Both the position numbers and the translations under genes were made by a program. 64,000 nt of DNA from JAENWD01 sp963796915 (lineage in GTDB: Bacteria > Acidobacteriota > Vicinamibacteria > Vicinamibacterales > JAENWD01). Numbering within the stretch: the first letter of the stretch is position 1; each line of letters begins with the position of its first letter. Shown here in pieces: positions 9,963 through 18,957 of this stretch. The stretch is taken from the NCBI GenBank assembly GCA_963796915.1, contig CAWCNI010000004.1:2418001-2482000 (forward strand), in the 5' to 3' direction. The notes below the pieces were generated by a model that saw nothing but the letters and a program-made list of their open reading frames with translations, searched no databases and was not told the origin of the DNA.

Positions 9963-10088
9963 CGTGTACTCCATGCGTGCCCGGCAGGGGCACGGCGCCG
10001 ATATTCTGTCACAGGGGCCTGCCTGCCGCCGACGGAGCCCCCGACAACTTCGTCCGGCCGTATCGCGCCTTGGGCTACGATCGGTGGG

Positions 10089-11876
10089 ATGCCTTCGACG
10101 TTGACGAACGCGGCGATTCGAACGTGGGTGGACGAGGTCGCGGCGCTGACAGGGCCCGACCGCGTGGTGTTCTGCGACGGCTCCAGCGGGGAGCGCGACG
10201 CGCTCATTCGCGAGTGCCTCGCCACCGGCGAGCTGATCGAGCTCGATCAGAAAAAGCGCCCGGGCTGCTATCTCCACCGCAGCGCGCCCCACGACGTGGC
10301 GCGAACCGAGCAACTCACGTTCATCTCGACCGAGCGTGCGGAAGATGCGGGACCCACCAACAACTGGATGGCGCCCGGCGATGCCCGGGCAAAGCTGACG
10401 CCGCTGTTCCGCGGCGCGATGCGCGGCCGCACGATGTTCGTCGTGCCCTTCCTGATGGGGCCTCCAGGCTCACGCTTCTCGAAAGTCGGCGTCGAGATCA
10501 CCGACAGCCGCTACGTCGTCTTGAACATGCGCATCATGACGAGGGTCGGCGCCGTCGCGCTCGACCACCTCGGTGACAGCGACGACTTCACGCGGTGCCT
10601 GCACTCGCTGGGCGACCTCAGCCCGGACCGACGCTTCATCGTGCACTTCCCCGAGGCCAACACCGTGTGGTCGGTTGGCTCCGGGTACGGCGGCAACGCG
10701 CTGTTGGGGAAGAAGTGCCTCGCCTTGCGCCTGGCGAGCTGGATGGCGCGCGGCGAAGGCTGGCTCGCGGAGCACATGCTCATCCTCGGGCTTCGTTCGC
10801 CGGAAGGACGGCAGCACTACATCACCGGCGCGTTCCCGTCGGCCTGCGGGAAGACGAACCTCGCGATGCTGGTACCTCCGGCGGCGATGGCCGGATGGGA
10901 AGCGCGGACCGTCGGCGACGACATCGCGTGGCTGCGGCCGGGCGCCGACGGACGCCTATGGGCGATCAATCCGGAAGCCGGGTTCTTCGGCGTCGCGCCG
11001 GGGACGAGCCATCGCACCAACCCGACGGCGTTCGACATGATCCAGCGCAACACGATCTACACCAACGTGGCGCTACGACCCGACGGCACCCCGTGGTGGG
11101 AAGGGCACGACGACCCGGCGCCGGCCGAAGCCATCGACTGGCAGGGCCGGCCGTGGACGCCGGCCTCCGGCGAAAAGGCCGCGCACGCCAACAGCCGCTT
11201 CACCACGCCGGCCGCCGAGTGCGCGACACTCTCGCCGGCGTTCGACGATCCGGAAGGCGTGCCAATCGACGCCATCCTCTTCGGCGCCCGGCGTCAGCGT
11301 CGCGTTCCGCTCGTCTACGAGGCCGAGTCCTGGCAGCACGGCACATTCCTCGGCGCCACGCTCTCGTCGGAGACCACGGCGGCCGCCACCGGCAAGGTCG
11401 GCGTGCTGCGCCGCGACCCGATGGCGATGCTGCCCTTCTGCGGCTACAACATGGGCGACTACTGGCAGCACTGGCTCGACGTCGGGGCCTCGCTGACGCG
11501 CCCGCCGCGCGTATTCCGCGTCAACTGGTTCCGGACCGACAACGACGGCCGGTTCGTCTGGCCTGGGTACGGCGACAATCTCCGTGTCCTGGCCTGGATC
11601 CTGGAGCGCGCGGAAGGGCGCGGCGAGGCCACCGACACCGTCATCGGCCGGGTGCCGCCTCCGCGAGCCATCGATCGGGCCGGGCTGTCGCTATCCGACG
11701 AGTCGCTCAACGCGCTGCTGCGAGTGGACCCCGCCGAGTGGGTCGAGGCTGTCGAGGGGCAGGACCAGTTCCTGCGGAGCTTCGGCAGGCACCTGCCACC
11801 TGGAATTGCCGACGAACACGAGGCGCTGGCCCACCGGATCCGTGACGCTGTCACGAGACCCGAGTGGCTGCCATAA
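10089..11876 (+). CDS. pckG: Phosphoenolpyruvate carboxykinase (GTP)
   Basis: The 595-residue protein is a full-length GTP-type PEP carboxykinase, which converts oxaloacetate and GTP to phosphoenolpyruvate, CO2 and GDP, the entry step of gluconeogenesis. It has NTVWSVGSGYGGNALLGKKC in the active site, the P-loop FPSACGKTNLAM near residue 250, the metal-binding VGDDIAWLRPG near 275 and the FRVNWFRTDNDGRFVWPGYG block near 480. The family length is about 600. It is cytosolic. It stands alone, followed 7 bases later by a TPR protein gene, with a 126-base divergent region in front. Confidence 0.96.
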   Translation: MPSTLTNAAIRTWVDEVAALTGPDRVVFCDGSSGERDALIRECLATGELIELDQKKRPGCYLHRSAPHDVARTEQLTFISTERAEDAGPTNNWMAPGDARAKLTPLFRGAMRGRTMFVVPFLMGPPGSRFSKVGVEITDSRYVVLNMRIMTRVGAVALDHLGDSDDFTRCLHSLGDLSPDRRFIVHFPEANTVWSVGSGYGGNALLGKKCLALRLASWMARGEGWLAEHMLILGLRSPEGRQHYITGAFPSACGKTNLAMLVPPAAMAGWEARTVGDDIAWLRPGADGRLWAINPEAGFFGVAPGTSHRTNPTAFDMIQRNTIYTNVALRPDGTPWWEGHDDPAPAEAIDWQGRPWTPASGEKAAHANSRFTTPAAECATLSPAFDDPEGVPIDAILFGARRQRRVPLVYEAESWQHGTFLGATLSSETTAAATGKVGVLRRDPMAMLPFCGYNMGDYWQHWLDVGASLTRPPRVFRVNWFRTDNDGRFVWPGYGDNLRVLAWILERAEGRGEATDTVIGRVPPPRAIDRAGLSLSDESLNALLRVDPAEWVEAVEGQDQFLRSFGRHLPPGIADEHEALAHRIRDAVTRPEWLP

Positions 11877-11883
11877 TGGCGCC

Positions 11884-12816
11884 ATGCCTTTGACCCGCCA
11901 CGTCGCGTCGCTCGGCCTGATCCTGTTGATGTCGGCAACCCCCGGCTTCGCTCAAACGGCGACGCCGGCAGCGGGCCCCGACGCCGCGCTGCTCGCGCAA
12001 TCGGAGCAGTTGCAGAAGGACGGCAAACTCGACGAAGCGCTCGACGTCGCGCGACACGCGATGACGGTGGCGCCCGACTCCTCCGCCGCGCACCTGCAGG
12101 TCGGCGTGCTGCTCGATCTCGCCGGTAAGTACGCCGAGGCGCGGACGCACATCACGACAGCCATCGCGAAGGCCACTACACCGGACGACGCGAAGACCGC
12201 GAGGCGCTCCATGGCGGTGTCGTACGCGTTCGAGCGCAACTGCAAGTCGGCGGTGCCGTTTGAATCCGCGGTGTTCGATCAGGACGTGGCCGAGAAGGAC
12301 TTCGAGGGCGCCGCTGGTGTGGCCAACGAGCTCGCCCGCATCTGCCTCGAGTCTGGTGACATCGACACGTCAGCCACCTGGTATCGCACAGGCTACGACA
12401 CCGCGCTGAAGCAACCCGGCCTGACCGAGCAGCGCCGCGATCTCTGGAACTTCCGCTGGGAGCACGCGCAGGCGCGCATCGCCGCACGCCGCGGCGACGC
12501 GGCAGCCGCCGAGTCGCACGCGGCCACGGCGACGGCATTGGCCGAGAAGGGCTCGATCCCGGAGCAGCGGCCATTCGTGCCGTATCTGGCCGGGTACGTG
12601 GCGTACTACGGGGGCCATTACATCCAGGCTGTCAGCGACCTCGGGCGCGCCAACCAGAACGACCCGTTCATCCTGGCCCTCACCGCGATGGCGCTCGAAA
12701 AATCCGGCGACACGGCGCGCGCGAAGCCCTATTACGAGCGCATTCTGGCCCTCACGACCCACAATCCCGTGAATGCCTTCGCGCGGCCCCTGGCGCGCGA
12801 AAAACTGGCGCGCTGA
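11884..12816 (+). CDS. Exported tetratricopeptide-repeat protein
   Basis: The 310-residue product begins with a signal peptide (MPLTRHVASLGLILLMSATPGFAQ). Helical TPR units follow, such as ALLAQSEQLQKDGKLDEALDVARHAMTVAPDSSAAHLQVGVLLDLAGKY, with further copies near the C-terminus (GDTARAKPYYERILALT). TPR arrays mediate protein-protein contacts, so a periplasmic scaffold role is likely. No enzymatic motif is seen. The ATG lies only 7 bases after the pckG stop, so the two may be read together, although their roles look unrelated. Confidence 0.8.
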   Translation: MPLTRHVASLGLILLMSATPGFAQTATPAAGPDAALLAQSEQLQKDGKLDEALDVARHAMTVAPDSSAAHLQVGVLLDLAGKYAEARTHITTAIAKATTPDDAKTARRSMAVSYAFERNCKSAVPFESAVFDQDVAEKDFEGAAGVANELARICLESGDIDTSATWYRTGYDTALKQPGLTEQRRDLWNFRWEHAQARIAARRGDAAAAESHAATATALAEKGSIPEQRPFVPYLAGYVAYYGGHYIQAVSDLGRANQNDPFILALTAMALEKSGDTARAKPYYERILALTTHNPVNAFARPLAREKLAR

Positions 12817-12881
12817 AGGGGTCGAAACGTTCGACTTCGCGGGTCTACCTGTGACACAATTTCAAGGGAGGGTACCTCTGG

Positions 12882-13115
12882 ATGGCAAGTAAGTCACGAC
12901 CAACGCAACTAAAGCGTCAGCGCGAGCGCGCGCAGGCTGAGCGACGCACCCAGAAGCTTCAGCGGCGGGAAGACGCCAAGGCCCGCAAGGTCTCCACACC
13001 GCGGCAGGCGGGAGACGAAGATCCTGACATCGCCGGCATCGTGCCCGGTCCGCAGCCTCACCCGTTCGACGATTTCGAAGAAGTCCTGACGACCGACGAC
13101 GCGGCCAAGGAATAG
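12882..13115 (+). CDS. Small charged hypothetical protein (77 aa)
   Basis: The frame starts at ATG after an AGGGAGGG stretch about a dozen bases upstream. The N-terminal half is a strongly basic helix (RPTQLKRQRERAQAERRTQKLQRREDAKARK) and the C-terminal half is acidic (PFDDFEEVLTTDDAAKE). No named domain is recognised. The basic-acidic split suggests a small nucleic-acid- or ribosome-associated factor, which is inference only. Confidence 0.6.
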   Translation: MASKSRPTQLKRQRERAQAERRTQKLQRREDAKARKVSTPRQAGDEDPDIAGIVPGPQPHPFDDFEEVLTTDDAAKE

Positions 13116-13144
13116 GCGCAAGGCGCCCGAGCCACGCTGAGCCG

Positions 13145-14611
13145 TCAGCGCGGCGTGTCAGAGAACGTTCCGGCCACCGACTTTCCCAGGCGGGCGAACA
13201 GGCCCGCGGTCTTCAGCGCCGCCCGCCGCGAACCGGTTCCGATCGCGACTCCCGCATCCGCAGCAGTCCCCCACGGGGTCCGCACTGTCCTGATCATCGA
13301 CCGGTCTGCCTGCGGCGATCCGAGGTCCAGCGTCGCCGGCGCTGGCGCTGGCATCGGCGTCAGCGACGCCGCCGTTCCCTGAGGCGCGGAGGGCGCGGTC
13401 AGGGCCGACGAGGCGCCGCGATTCGTCAGGCGAGCCGGTTCGATTGCGGGAAGGACTACCGTCGTCAGCGCTGCGCGCTGCGGCGTCGCTGTGGCTCCGG
13501 CACGATTGATCGGCGACCCAGCGACCCGGACCGATGGTCTGACGCGCGGCCGCGTCGCCGGCGACGCGGGCGCGAGGGACGAGACCTCAACGGCACTGAC
13601 TGCCGACGGCACCAGCGGCGGCAGTTCGCGGCTGACTTCGGACTCCACGCCCTGCAGTACTTCTGCGACCACCACCAGCTTCACGGCAGCCAGGCCGAAC
13701 GTGGTCGCCGTGAGCAGCGGCAGCATCGCCGCCGGCGCGAGCAATGACGCGCGCATGCCGCCGGCGTGATCGGGTTCGAGCAGTCGCGTGATGCGAGCCG
13801 TGAGACGCGACCGCGTGACGCTGATCGCCGGCGCCACGAGTCGCCCCGGCTCGCAGGTCAACTCGGCCGCCAGCTTCGTGAGACAGCGGGCATAGCCAGC
13901 GGGGTTGCCGGTCAGCGCCACGACCCAGTCGTCGCAGGCCACTTCCCGCTCGTCGTCGATGGCGCGCAGCGCCCACCAGATGGCGGGGTGCCATCCGGCG
14001 ATGGCCTGCACCGCGAGCTGGAGCAGTCGAGCGAAGTCGTCACGACGCTGCACGTGGGCGTATTCGTGGACGACCACGGCATCCAGGTCCGCGTCGCTCA
14101 GGCCGGCGAGCGCCTGCGGCGACACCGCGATGACAGGACGACCCAGACCGAGCACCGCTCCCGCCCGCACGTCGTCAGAGATCACGAGCGACGCCGGCCG
14201 GCCGGCGTCGCGCAGCGACTGCCAGAGCGCCAGCCCCGACTGACGATCCGGCGGGAGCACGGTGATGCGGCGGCGGGCCCGACGCACGACGCGCACAGCG
14301 CGGCCGGTCCGCCACAGCGCAATTGCAAACCACACGAGCCAGAGCGCGACAAGCGAGAGGCTCACCCAGTCGGGGGCCGGCGCGATGACGAGCGGAGACG
14401 GGCCGGAGGGAGCGACAGGGCCGGGATCGAGCGTCGCCACGTCCTGCGGCGTGACCATCGGCAGCACTGGCAGCAGGAACGCGAGAGCCAACGTTCCCCA
14501 CCAGATGCGATACCGCGTGGCCGCGTTGAGCCGGCGCGTCGCCGCAAGACCGGCGGCGACGAGAGCTGTCAAGGTGACGCCCTGCCACAGCCAGTTGATG
14601 AGCGAGCCCAC
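13145..14611 (-). CDS. M56-family (BlaR1/MecR1-like) membrane metallopeptidase
   Basis: The 488-residue protein has N-terminal TM helices (INWLWQGVTLTALVAAGLAATRR, IWWGTLALAFLLPVLPM, and another near residue 80) around the zinc site VVHEYAHVQRRDD (His182-Glu183-His186). This is the HExxH of M56 sensor proteases that cleave BlaI/MecI repressors. The C-terminal third is Ala/Pro-rich and probably periplasmic, with no penicillin-binding sensor domain, so the inducer is unlikely to be a bound beta-lactam in the classic way. It begins with GTG one base after the stop of the BlaI-like gene, so the pair is translationally linked. Confidence 0.88.
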   Translation of the reverse strand: MGSLINWLWQGVTLTALVAAGLAATRRLNAATRYRIWWGTLALAFLLPVLPMVTPQDVATLDPGPVAPSGPSPLVIAPAPDWVSLSLVALWLVWFAIALWRTGRAVRVVRRARRRITVLPPDRQSGLALWQSLRDAGRPASLVISDDVRAGAVLGLGRPVIAVSPQALAGLSDADLDAVVVHEYAHVQRRDDFARLLQLAVQAIAGWHPAIWWALRAIDDEREVACDDWVVALTGNPAGYARCLTKLAAELTCEPGRLVAPAISVTRSRLTARITRLLEPDHAGGMRASLLAPAAMLPLLTATTFGLAAVKLVVVAEVLQGVESEVSRELPPLVPSAVSAVEVSSLAPASPATRPRVRPSVRVAGSPINRAGATATPQRAALTTVVLPAIEPARLTNRGASSALTAPSAPQGTAASLTPMPAPAPATLDLGSPQADRSMIRTVRTPWGTAADAGVAIGTGSRRAALKTAGLFARLGKSVAGTFSDTPR

Positions 14612-14612
14612 G

Positions 14613-14999
14613 TTACTTCTCTCCGGCGGACTCGTCGATCATCTTGCGCAGGCGCTGGAGCTCGGACTCGTCGAGCTGCTGGTCGTCGAGCACGTTCAGG
14701 ACGAGCAGACCCGGTGAGCCGTCGAACAGTCCCTTGATCAGGTGACTGAGCGCCTTGCGCTGCGCGGCACGCTGGTCGATGAGCGGTCGATAGACGAAGG
14801 CGCGGCCGTCCTTGTCGTGACTGACGTAGCCCTTGGCCTCGAGAATCTTGAAGAGCGTCTGGACGGTGTTGTACGCGATGGGCTGCTTGCGCGGGAGCGC
14901 GTCCACCACATCGGCCACAGTGGCCCGGCCCCTCTGCCAGAGGACGCGCATCAGGCGTAGTTCGCCGTCGGTGAGGGTAACTGAGGGTTTGCGGGCCAC
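14613..14999 (-). CDS. BlaI/MecI-family transcriptional repressor
   Basis: The 128-residue winged-helix protein begins at GTG: MARKPSVTLTDGELRLMRVLWQRGRATVADVVDALPRK, followed by the recognition helix region AYNTVQTLFKILEAKGYVSHDKDGRAFVYRPL and a helical dimer domain. Proteins of this family bind palindromic operators as dimers and are cut by the partner M56 protease. That partner follows at once. The usual autoregulation predicts an operator just upstream, and two dyads lie at 15052-15078. The regulon is unknown. Confidence 0.9.
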   Translation of the reverse strand: MARKPSVTLTDGELRLMRVLWQRGRATVADVVDALPRKQPIAYNTVQTLFKILEAKGYVSHDKDGRAFVYRPLIDQRAAQRKALSHLIKGLFDGSPGLLVLNVLDDQQLDESELQRLRKMIDESAGEK

Positions 15000-15051
15000 A
15001 GCCTGACGCTCCGGTACGACGCACTGTACAGGTAAGGCGTCACGCCGTCCA

Positions 15052-15078
15052 CTAATTAATTAGGACTGAATGAGTCCT
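15052..15078. promoter_or_regulatory. Candidate operator: two adjacent dyads before the BlaI-type gene
   Basis: A perfect 12-base palindrome CTAATTAATTAG (15052-15063) overlaps the left arm of AGGACT-gaatg-AGTCCT (15062-15078). It lies about 55-80 bases upstream of the BlaI-like start, in otherwise very GC-rich DNA. BlaI-type repressors bind such dyads. The assignment rests on position and symmetry only, since the sequence is not the classic TACA-N2-TGTA box. Confidence 0.45.
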
Positions 15079-15102
15079 GGAGAATACTGATGAAGATTGG
15101 CG

Positions 15103-15846
15103 TCAGTGCCCGCCGCCGAATTCCACCGACAGGCTGCCGATGGGCCCGCGGAGCCTGTCGTTCACCTCGTCGCCGCCAGCGGTGATCCGGTAGCCGGCGC
15201 CGAAGGTGATGCGCACGTGATCGCTGACGTTCCACATCAGCTGTGCCTGCGGCTCGGCGATGAAGAACACCTCGTTGAACACCACCCGGGTGTCAGCCGT
15301 GATGCCGCCTGACGGCGGGCGATTGTCAGGGTGTGGAGGGTGGTGCGACCGGCCAAAGACAATGGGCGGGCCCGACGCGACCGGCGTGCCGAACACGTCG
15401 CCGTAGCGGGCCGTGAGCGTCGCATCGCCGCCGCCGATCAGTCCCTTGATCCCGAAGCCGATGCGACGATCGCTCCGGGCCATGAACTGCGACACGAGCC
15501 CGCCGTAGACCATGTCGGTGTCGTGGGACTGGTTCGCCAGCCAGTACACGCCGCCGCCGAACATCCAGGTCCGATCCTGGAGCCAGCCGCCGTACGCGCC
15601 GACCAGCGTCGCCGCCTGCTTGTTGACCTCGGTGAACGTCACGTCCGGCGCGACGACCCAGCCGCTCGGCACGCGCTCGATCGTCACCGTGCTCGGCACT
15701 GGCGCGGGCTTCTGCCCGGGGTCGGCCGCCGAGGCCGGCTGCGTCTGCGCGATTGGCGCCGACTGCGCCTGCGCGAATGCAGGCGCGCCCGTCATCAGCA
15801 CGAACAAGGGAAGCAGGGCTGACCCTGACAGTCCACGCGCTCTCAT
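15103..15846 (-). CDS. Exported beta-barrel-like hypothetical protein
   Basis: The 247-residue product has a signal peptide (GSALLPLFVLMTGAPAFAQAQ) and then a Pro/Ala-rich spacer. The mature part alternates polar and hydrophobic residues with many Gly and aromatic residues (VGAYGGWLQDRTWMFGGGVYWLANQ, VRITFGAGYRITAGG) and ends in GPIGSLSVEFGGGH, as in small outer-membrane beta-barrels. No family name can be given. It is on the same strand as the PEGA gene upstream (29-base gap), so the two may form one unit. Confidence 0.65.
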   Translation of the reverse strand: MRARGLSGSALLPLFVLMTGAPAFAQAQSAPIAQTQPASAADPGQKPAPVPSTVTIERVPSGWVVAPDVTFTEVNKQAATLVGAYGGWLQDRTWMFGGGVYWLANQSHDTDMVYGGLVSQFMARSDRRIGFGIKGLIGGGDATLTARYGDVFGTPVASGPPIVFGRSHHPPHPDNRPPSGGITADTRVVFNEVFFIAEPQAQLMWNVSDHVRITFGAGYRITAGGDEVNDRLRGPIGSLSVEFGGGH

Positions 15847-15875
15847 TGTCAGCCCTCCTCTACGGCGGTGAGTGT

Positions 15876-16781
15876 TCAGCGCGACGGCAGACTGACGTTG
15901 AGCGGCGTCGTCTCGCCGCGGTGCACGTCGATGTCGGTGGCAAACCCGTCGAAGCCGGTCTTCTTGACCTCGATATGGTGGCGGCCCTCGACGAGCGCGA
16001 CCACGAGCTTGTCGGCGACCTCTGGACCGAGCCAGCGCTCGCCGTCGATGAGCACGTCCGCGCCGCCGGGCTGCACGCGGATCGCCACCCGTCCGTAGCG
16101 CGAGTCTGGCTGCGACTGCGATGGTGCCGGCCGCGGCTCCTGCGGGACCACTGCCGAAGGCGCCGGCGGTGGCGGCGGTTCAGGGCCGGGCTCGCCGAAG
16201 GGCATCGGATCGCGCGGCAGGTCGCGCGGGGGCTGGGTCTCGTACTGTTGCTGCTGCCCCTGCTGTCCGGGCGGTGGAGGCGGCGGCGTGGGGGGCGGCG
16301 CGTCGGGCGGATCGCCAGGCGCCAGCTTCACCATCTCGCCCTTGATCTTGTAGGTGGAGTCTGGCGACAGGTAGACCGACTGCTTGATGCTGCGGTATCC
16401 CTCCAGCCAGAGCTGAATGTCGTGGCGGCCCGGCTGCACGCGGAGGCGCTGGAACGTGCCGTCGTAGTCGTCGACGATGCCGGCGAAGTAGCCGTCGACG
16501 AACACCTTGGCGTCCCGCTGCGTCACCTCGATGCGGACCGAGCTCACCGGGTAGCCATAGCCGTAGTAGCCGTAGGCGCCCGGATAGAAGTAGGGCGAGG
16601 GCCACCAGTACGGGCTGAAGTACGGACCGTAGTAGAACGACGGCGCGACGATCACCGATCCGTGCCAGCCGTGGCCGTATCCGTAGTGGCCGTGATACTG
16701 CGCGTCGGCCTTGGGGGCGGCTGCCAGCGACAAGGCCGCGACAGCTGGAGCGATCAATAGGAACCGAAATCTCGTGCGCAC
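15876..16781 (-). CDS. Exported protein with two PEGA domains
   Basis: The 301-residue product has a signal peptide (FRFLLIAPAVAALSLAAAPKADAQ) and a Tyr/Gly/Pro-rich stretch (YGPYFSPYWWPSPYFYPGAYGYYGYGY). A first PEGA domain (VRIEVTQRDAKVFVDGYFAG to YKIKGEMVKL), a Pro/Gln-rich linker and a second PEGA domain (VAIRVQPGGADVLIDGERW to TTPLNVSL) follow. PEGA domains are small beta-sandwiches common in surface proteins. The start is the second of two adjacent GTG codons, because AGGAGG at 16788-16793 is six bases from it and only three from the first. A role in the envelope is inferred. Confidence 0.82.
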   Translation of the reverse strand: MRTRFRFLLIAPAVAALSLAAAPKADAQYHGHYGYGHGWHGSVIVAPSFYYGPYFSPYWWPSPYFYPGAYGYYGYGYPVSSVRIEVTQRDAKVFVDGYFAGIVDDYDGTFQRLRVQPGRHDIQLWLEGYRSIKQSVYLSPDSTYKIKGEMVKLAPGDPPDAPPPTPPPPPPGQQGQQQQYETQPPRDLPRDPMPFGEPGPEPPPPPAPSAVVPQEPRPAPSQSQPDSRYGRVAIRVQPGGADVLIDGERWLGPEVADKLVVALVEGRHHIEVKKTGFDGFATDIDVHRGETTPLNVSLPSR

Positions 16782-16998
16782 CACACTCCTCCTGCCAGGC
16801 GACGCCTGCCATACGGACGAGCAATGCCTGTGCCGACCCGGGCGGCCGCATTCGCTGGGACAAACGCGCGGCTGCCGTGGCTGCCGGGGCCGCTGCGTCA
16901 CCAGCGAGCGACAGCGGCGTGTCCGGGCGGGTGGACGTCGGGCTCGCTCTTCGGACAATGTATCCTCAGGGCGCGCCATGGGCGCTGGAGACTGACGG

Positions 16999-17388
16999 AT
17001 GTCGGGACGGGATGCGCGAGTGTTGGTGGTCGGGCTGCTGATCGCGTCGGCTGGTGTGGCAGGATGCCACGCACGGCTTGCGCCGGCTCCCGTCCTGCCG
17101 CCCACGGCGTCGTTTGCCGGCAACGAGCAGCCGAGCATCTCCGTGAGCGCTGACCCGATGGTCGTGTCGCCAGGCGCGCGCGTGGCCCTGACGTCCACGG
17201 CGTACGACGCCGACAACGACGCGCTGACGATCCACTGGACCGCGCCCTCCGGCAGCTTCAACAACCCGACTGGCGGCGCCACCTACTGGACGGCGCCGGC
17301 CGCGGTGGGCCCTGTCACCATCACTGTCAAAGCCGACGACGGCCGCGGAGGCGTGGGCACGGCGACAGTGACGGTGTCGGTGCAGTGA
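16999..17388 (+). CDS. Lipoprotein with a PKD/Ig-like domain
   Basis: The 129-residue product has a lipoprotein signal (VLVVGLLIASAGVAGC, lipobox VAGC) and one Ig-like fold similar to PKD or cadherin-like repeats (ISVSADPMVVSPGARVALTSTAYDADNDALTIHWTAPSGSF and TITVKADDGRGGVGTATVTVSV). It should sit on the outer membrane facing the periplasm. Its stop overlaps the GTG of murJ in GTGA, so the two are translationally coupled. This suggests a shared expression need, although lipoprotein partners of MurJ are not standard. Confidence 0.8.
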   Translation: MSGRDARVLVVGLLIASAGVAGCHARLAPAPVLPPTASFAGNEQPSISVSADPMVVSPGARVALTSTAYDADNDALTIHWTAPSGSFNNPTGGATYWTAPAAVGPVTITVKADDGRGGVGTATVTVSVQ

Positions 17389-18944
17389 AGGACAGGCTCG
17401 CCCGCGCGTTGCGGATGCTGCGGCATCCGGCGGCCGCCGTGGCTGCCGGCATTTTCGCGAGCCGCCTGGTGGGCCTGCTGCGTGTGCGGGCCTTCTCGTA
17501 TTTCTTCGGCCTGCAGTCCGATGCGGCCGACGCCTTCAACGCGGCGTTCCGCATTCCCAACCTGCTGCAGAACCTGTTCGGCGAAGGCGCGCTGTCGGGA
17601 TCGTTCATCCCCGTCTACTCGGGCCTGCGCGCGCGCAACCGCACCGGGGAAGCCGCGCAGATGGCACGCACGGTGTTTGCGCTGCTGGCCGTCGCCGTCT
17701 CCGTGCTGTCGATCGCCGGCGTGCTCGGCGCGCCGTGGGTGATTGGCGGCCTGGCCCCCGGCTTCACCGGGCCAAAGCGCGACCTGACGATCGCGCTCGT
17801 TCGCATCCTCTTTCCCGGCGCCGGCGTGCTGGTGCTGTCGGCGTGGTGTCTCGGCGTGCTCAACGTGCACGGCCGTTTCCTTCTGAGTTACGCCGCGCCG
17901 ATTGCGTGGAACATCGCGATGATCGTCACGCTGGTGGCGTTCGGACGCGGCCGCGATCTGCCCACGCTGGCGATCTATCTCGCCTGGGGTTCTGTCGTCG
18001 GGAGCCTGGCCCAGCTCGGCGTGCAATTCCGCCAGGCGTGGTCGCTCTCGTCCGGCGGCGCAAAACTGGCGCTCACGGCGCCGGTGCGTGAGGCCGTGCG
18101 CAACTTCGGGCCGGTGCTGGCCAGTCGCGGCGCCGTGCAGTTGACGGCGTACATCGACACTGTGATTGCCAGCCTGCTGCCAACCGGCGCTGTCACCGGG
18201 CTGACGAACACCCAACTGCTCTACACGCTGCCGGTCAGCCTGTTCGGTATCTCGATCTCGTCGGCGGCGCTGCCGACGATCGCTGCCGACGCGCACGCGG
18301 AGGACGCGCTCGAGCGCGTCCGCGCGCGTGTCGCGGACAATGCCTCGCGCATCGCGTACTTCACGGTCCCGTCGGCGGCATGCTTTCTGGCTCTCGGTGA
18401 CGTGCTCGCGGCCACGCTCCTGCAGACAGGGCGCTTCACGACGGCTGACTCACGCTACGTGTGGGGGATTCTCGCGGGATCGGCGGTGGGGCTCGTTGCC
18501 AGCACCACGAGCCGCCTGTACGGCGTCGCGCACTACGCGTTCGGCGACACCAGGACGCCGCTGCGTTTCACGATCGCGCGCCTGACGCTGGCCACTGTGC
18601 TGGGCTACGTTGCCGCGGTCTGGCTGCCCGGATGGCTCGGACTGGAATCCCGCTGGGGCGCCGCGGGGCTCACCGCGTCGGCCGGCGTGGCGGGCTGGAT
18701 CGAGCTCACACTCCTGCGTCGCAGCCTGCAGGGCCGCGTGGGCCGCGTCGCGCCCGCCGGGGCCTACATGTTCAAGCTGTGGGCCGTCGCCGCCATCGCC
18801 GGCGCCGCCAGCCGGCTGGTACGCGTCGTCATCCCGCCGCTGCCGCCGCTCATCGTCGGCGCGACGATCCTGCCGCTGTTCGTCGCGCTGTTTGTCGGCC
18901 TGAGCCGCGCGGCAGGCATCCGGATCGGCGGCACCCGGGCCTGA
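17385..18944 (+). CDS. murJ: Lipid II flippase MurJ (MviN)
   Basis: The 519-residue polytopic protein belongs to the MOP superfamily. It shows the N-terminal signature FASRLVGLLRVRAFSYFFGLQSDAADAFNAAFRIPNLLQNLFGEGALSGSFIPVYSG and about 14 hydrophobic segments. MurJ moves lipid-linked peptidoglycan precursors from the inner to the outer face of the cytoplasmic membrane. The GTG start overlaps the lipoprotein stop. Family length is about 510-530. The gene lies outside the usual division clusters. Confidence 0.93.
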   Translation: MKDRLARALRMLRHPAAAVAAGIFASRLVGLLRVRAFSYFFGLQSDAADAFNAAFRIPNLLQNLFGEGALSGSFIPVYSGLRARNRTGEAAQMARTVFALLAVAVSVLSIAGVLGAPWVIGGLAPGFTGPKRDLTIALVRILFPGAGVLVLSAWCLGVLNVHGRFLLSYAAPIAWNIAMIVTLVAFGRGRDLPTLAIYLAWGSVVGSLAQLGVQFRQAWSLSSGGAKLALTAPVREAVRNFGPVLASRGAVQLTAYIDTVIASLLPTGAVTGLTNTQLLYTLPVSLFGISISSAALPTIAADAHAEDALERVRARVADNASRIAYFTVPSAACFLALGDVLAATLLQTGRFTTADSRYVWGILAGSAVGLVASTTSRLYGVAHYAFGDTRTPLRFTIARLTLATVLGYVAAVWLPGWLGLESRWGAAGLTASAGVAGWIELTLLRRSLQGRVGRVAPAGAYMFKLWAVAAIAGAASRLVRVVIPPLPPLIVGATILPLFVALFVGLSRAAGIRIGGTRA

Positions 18945-18957
18945 CCCGGACAGGCCA

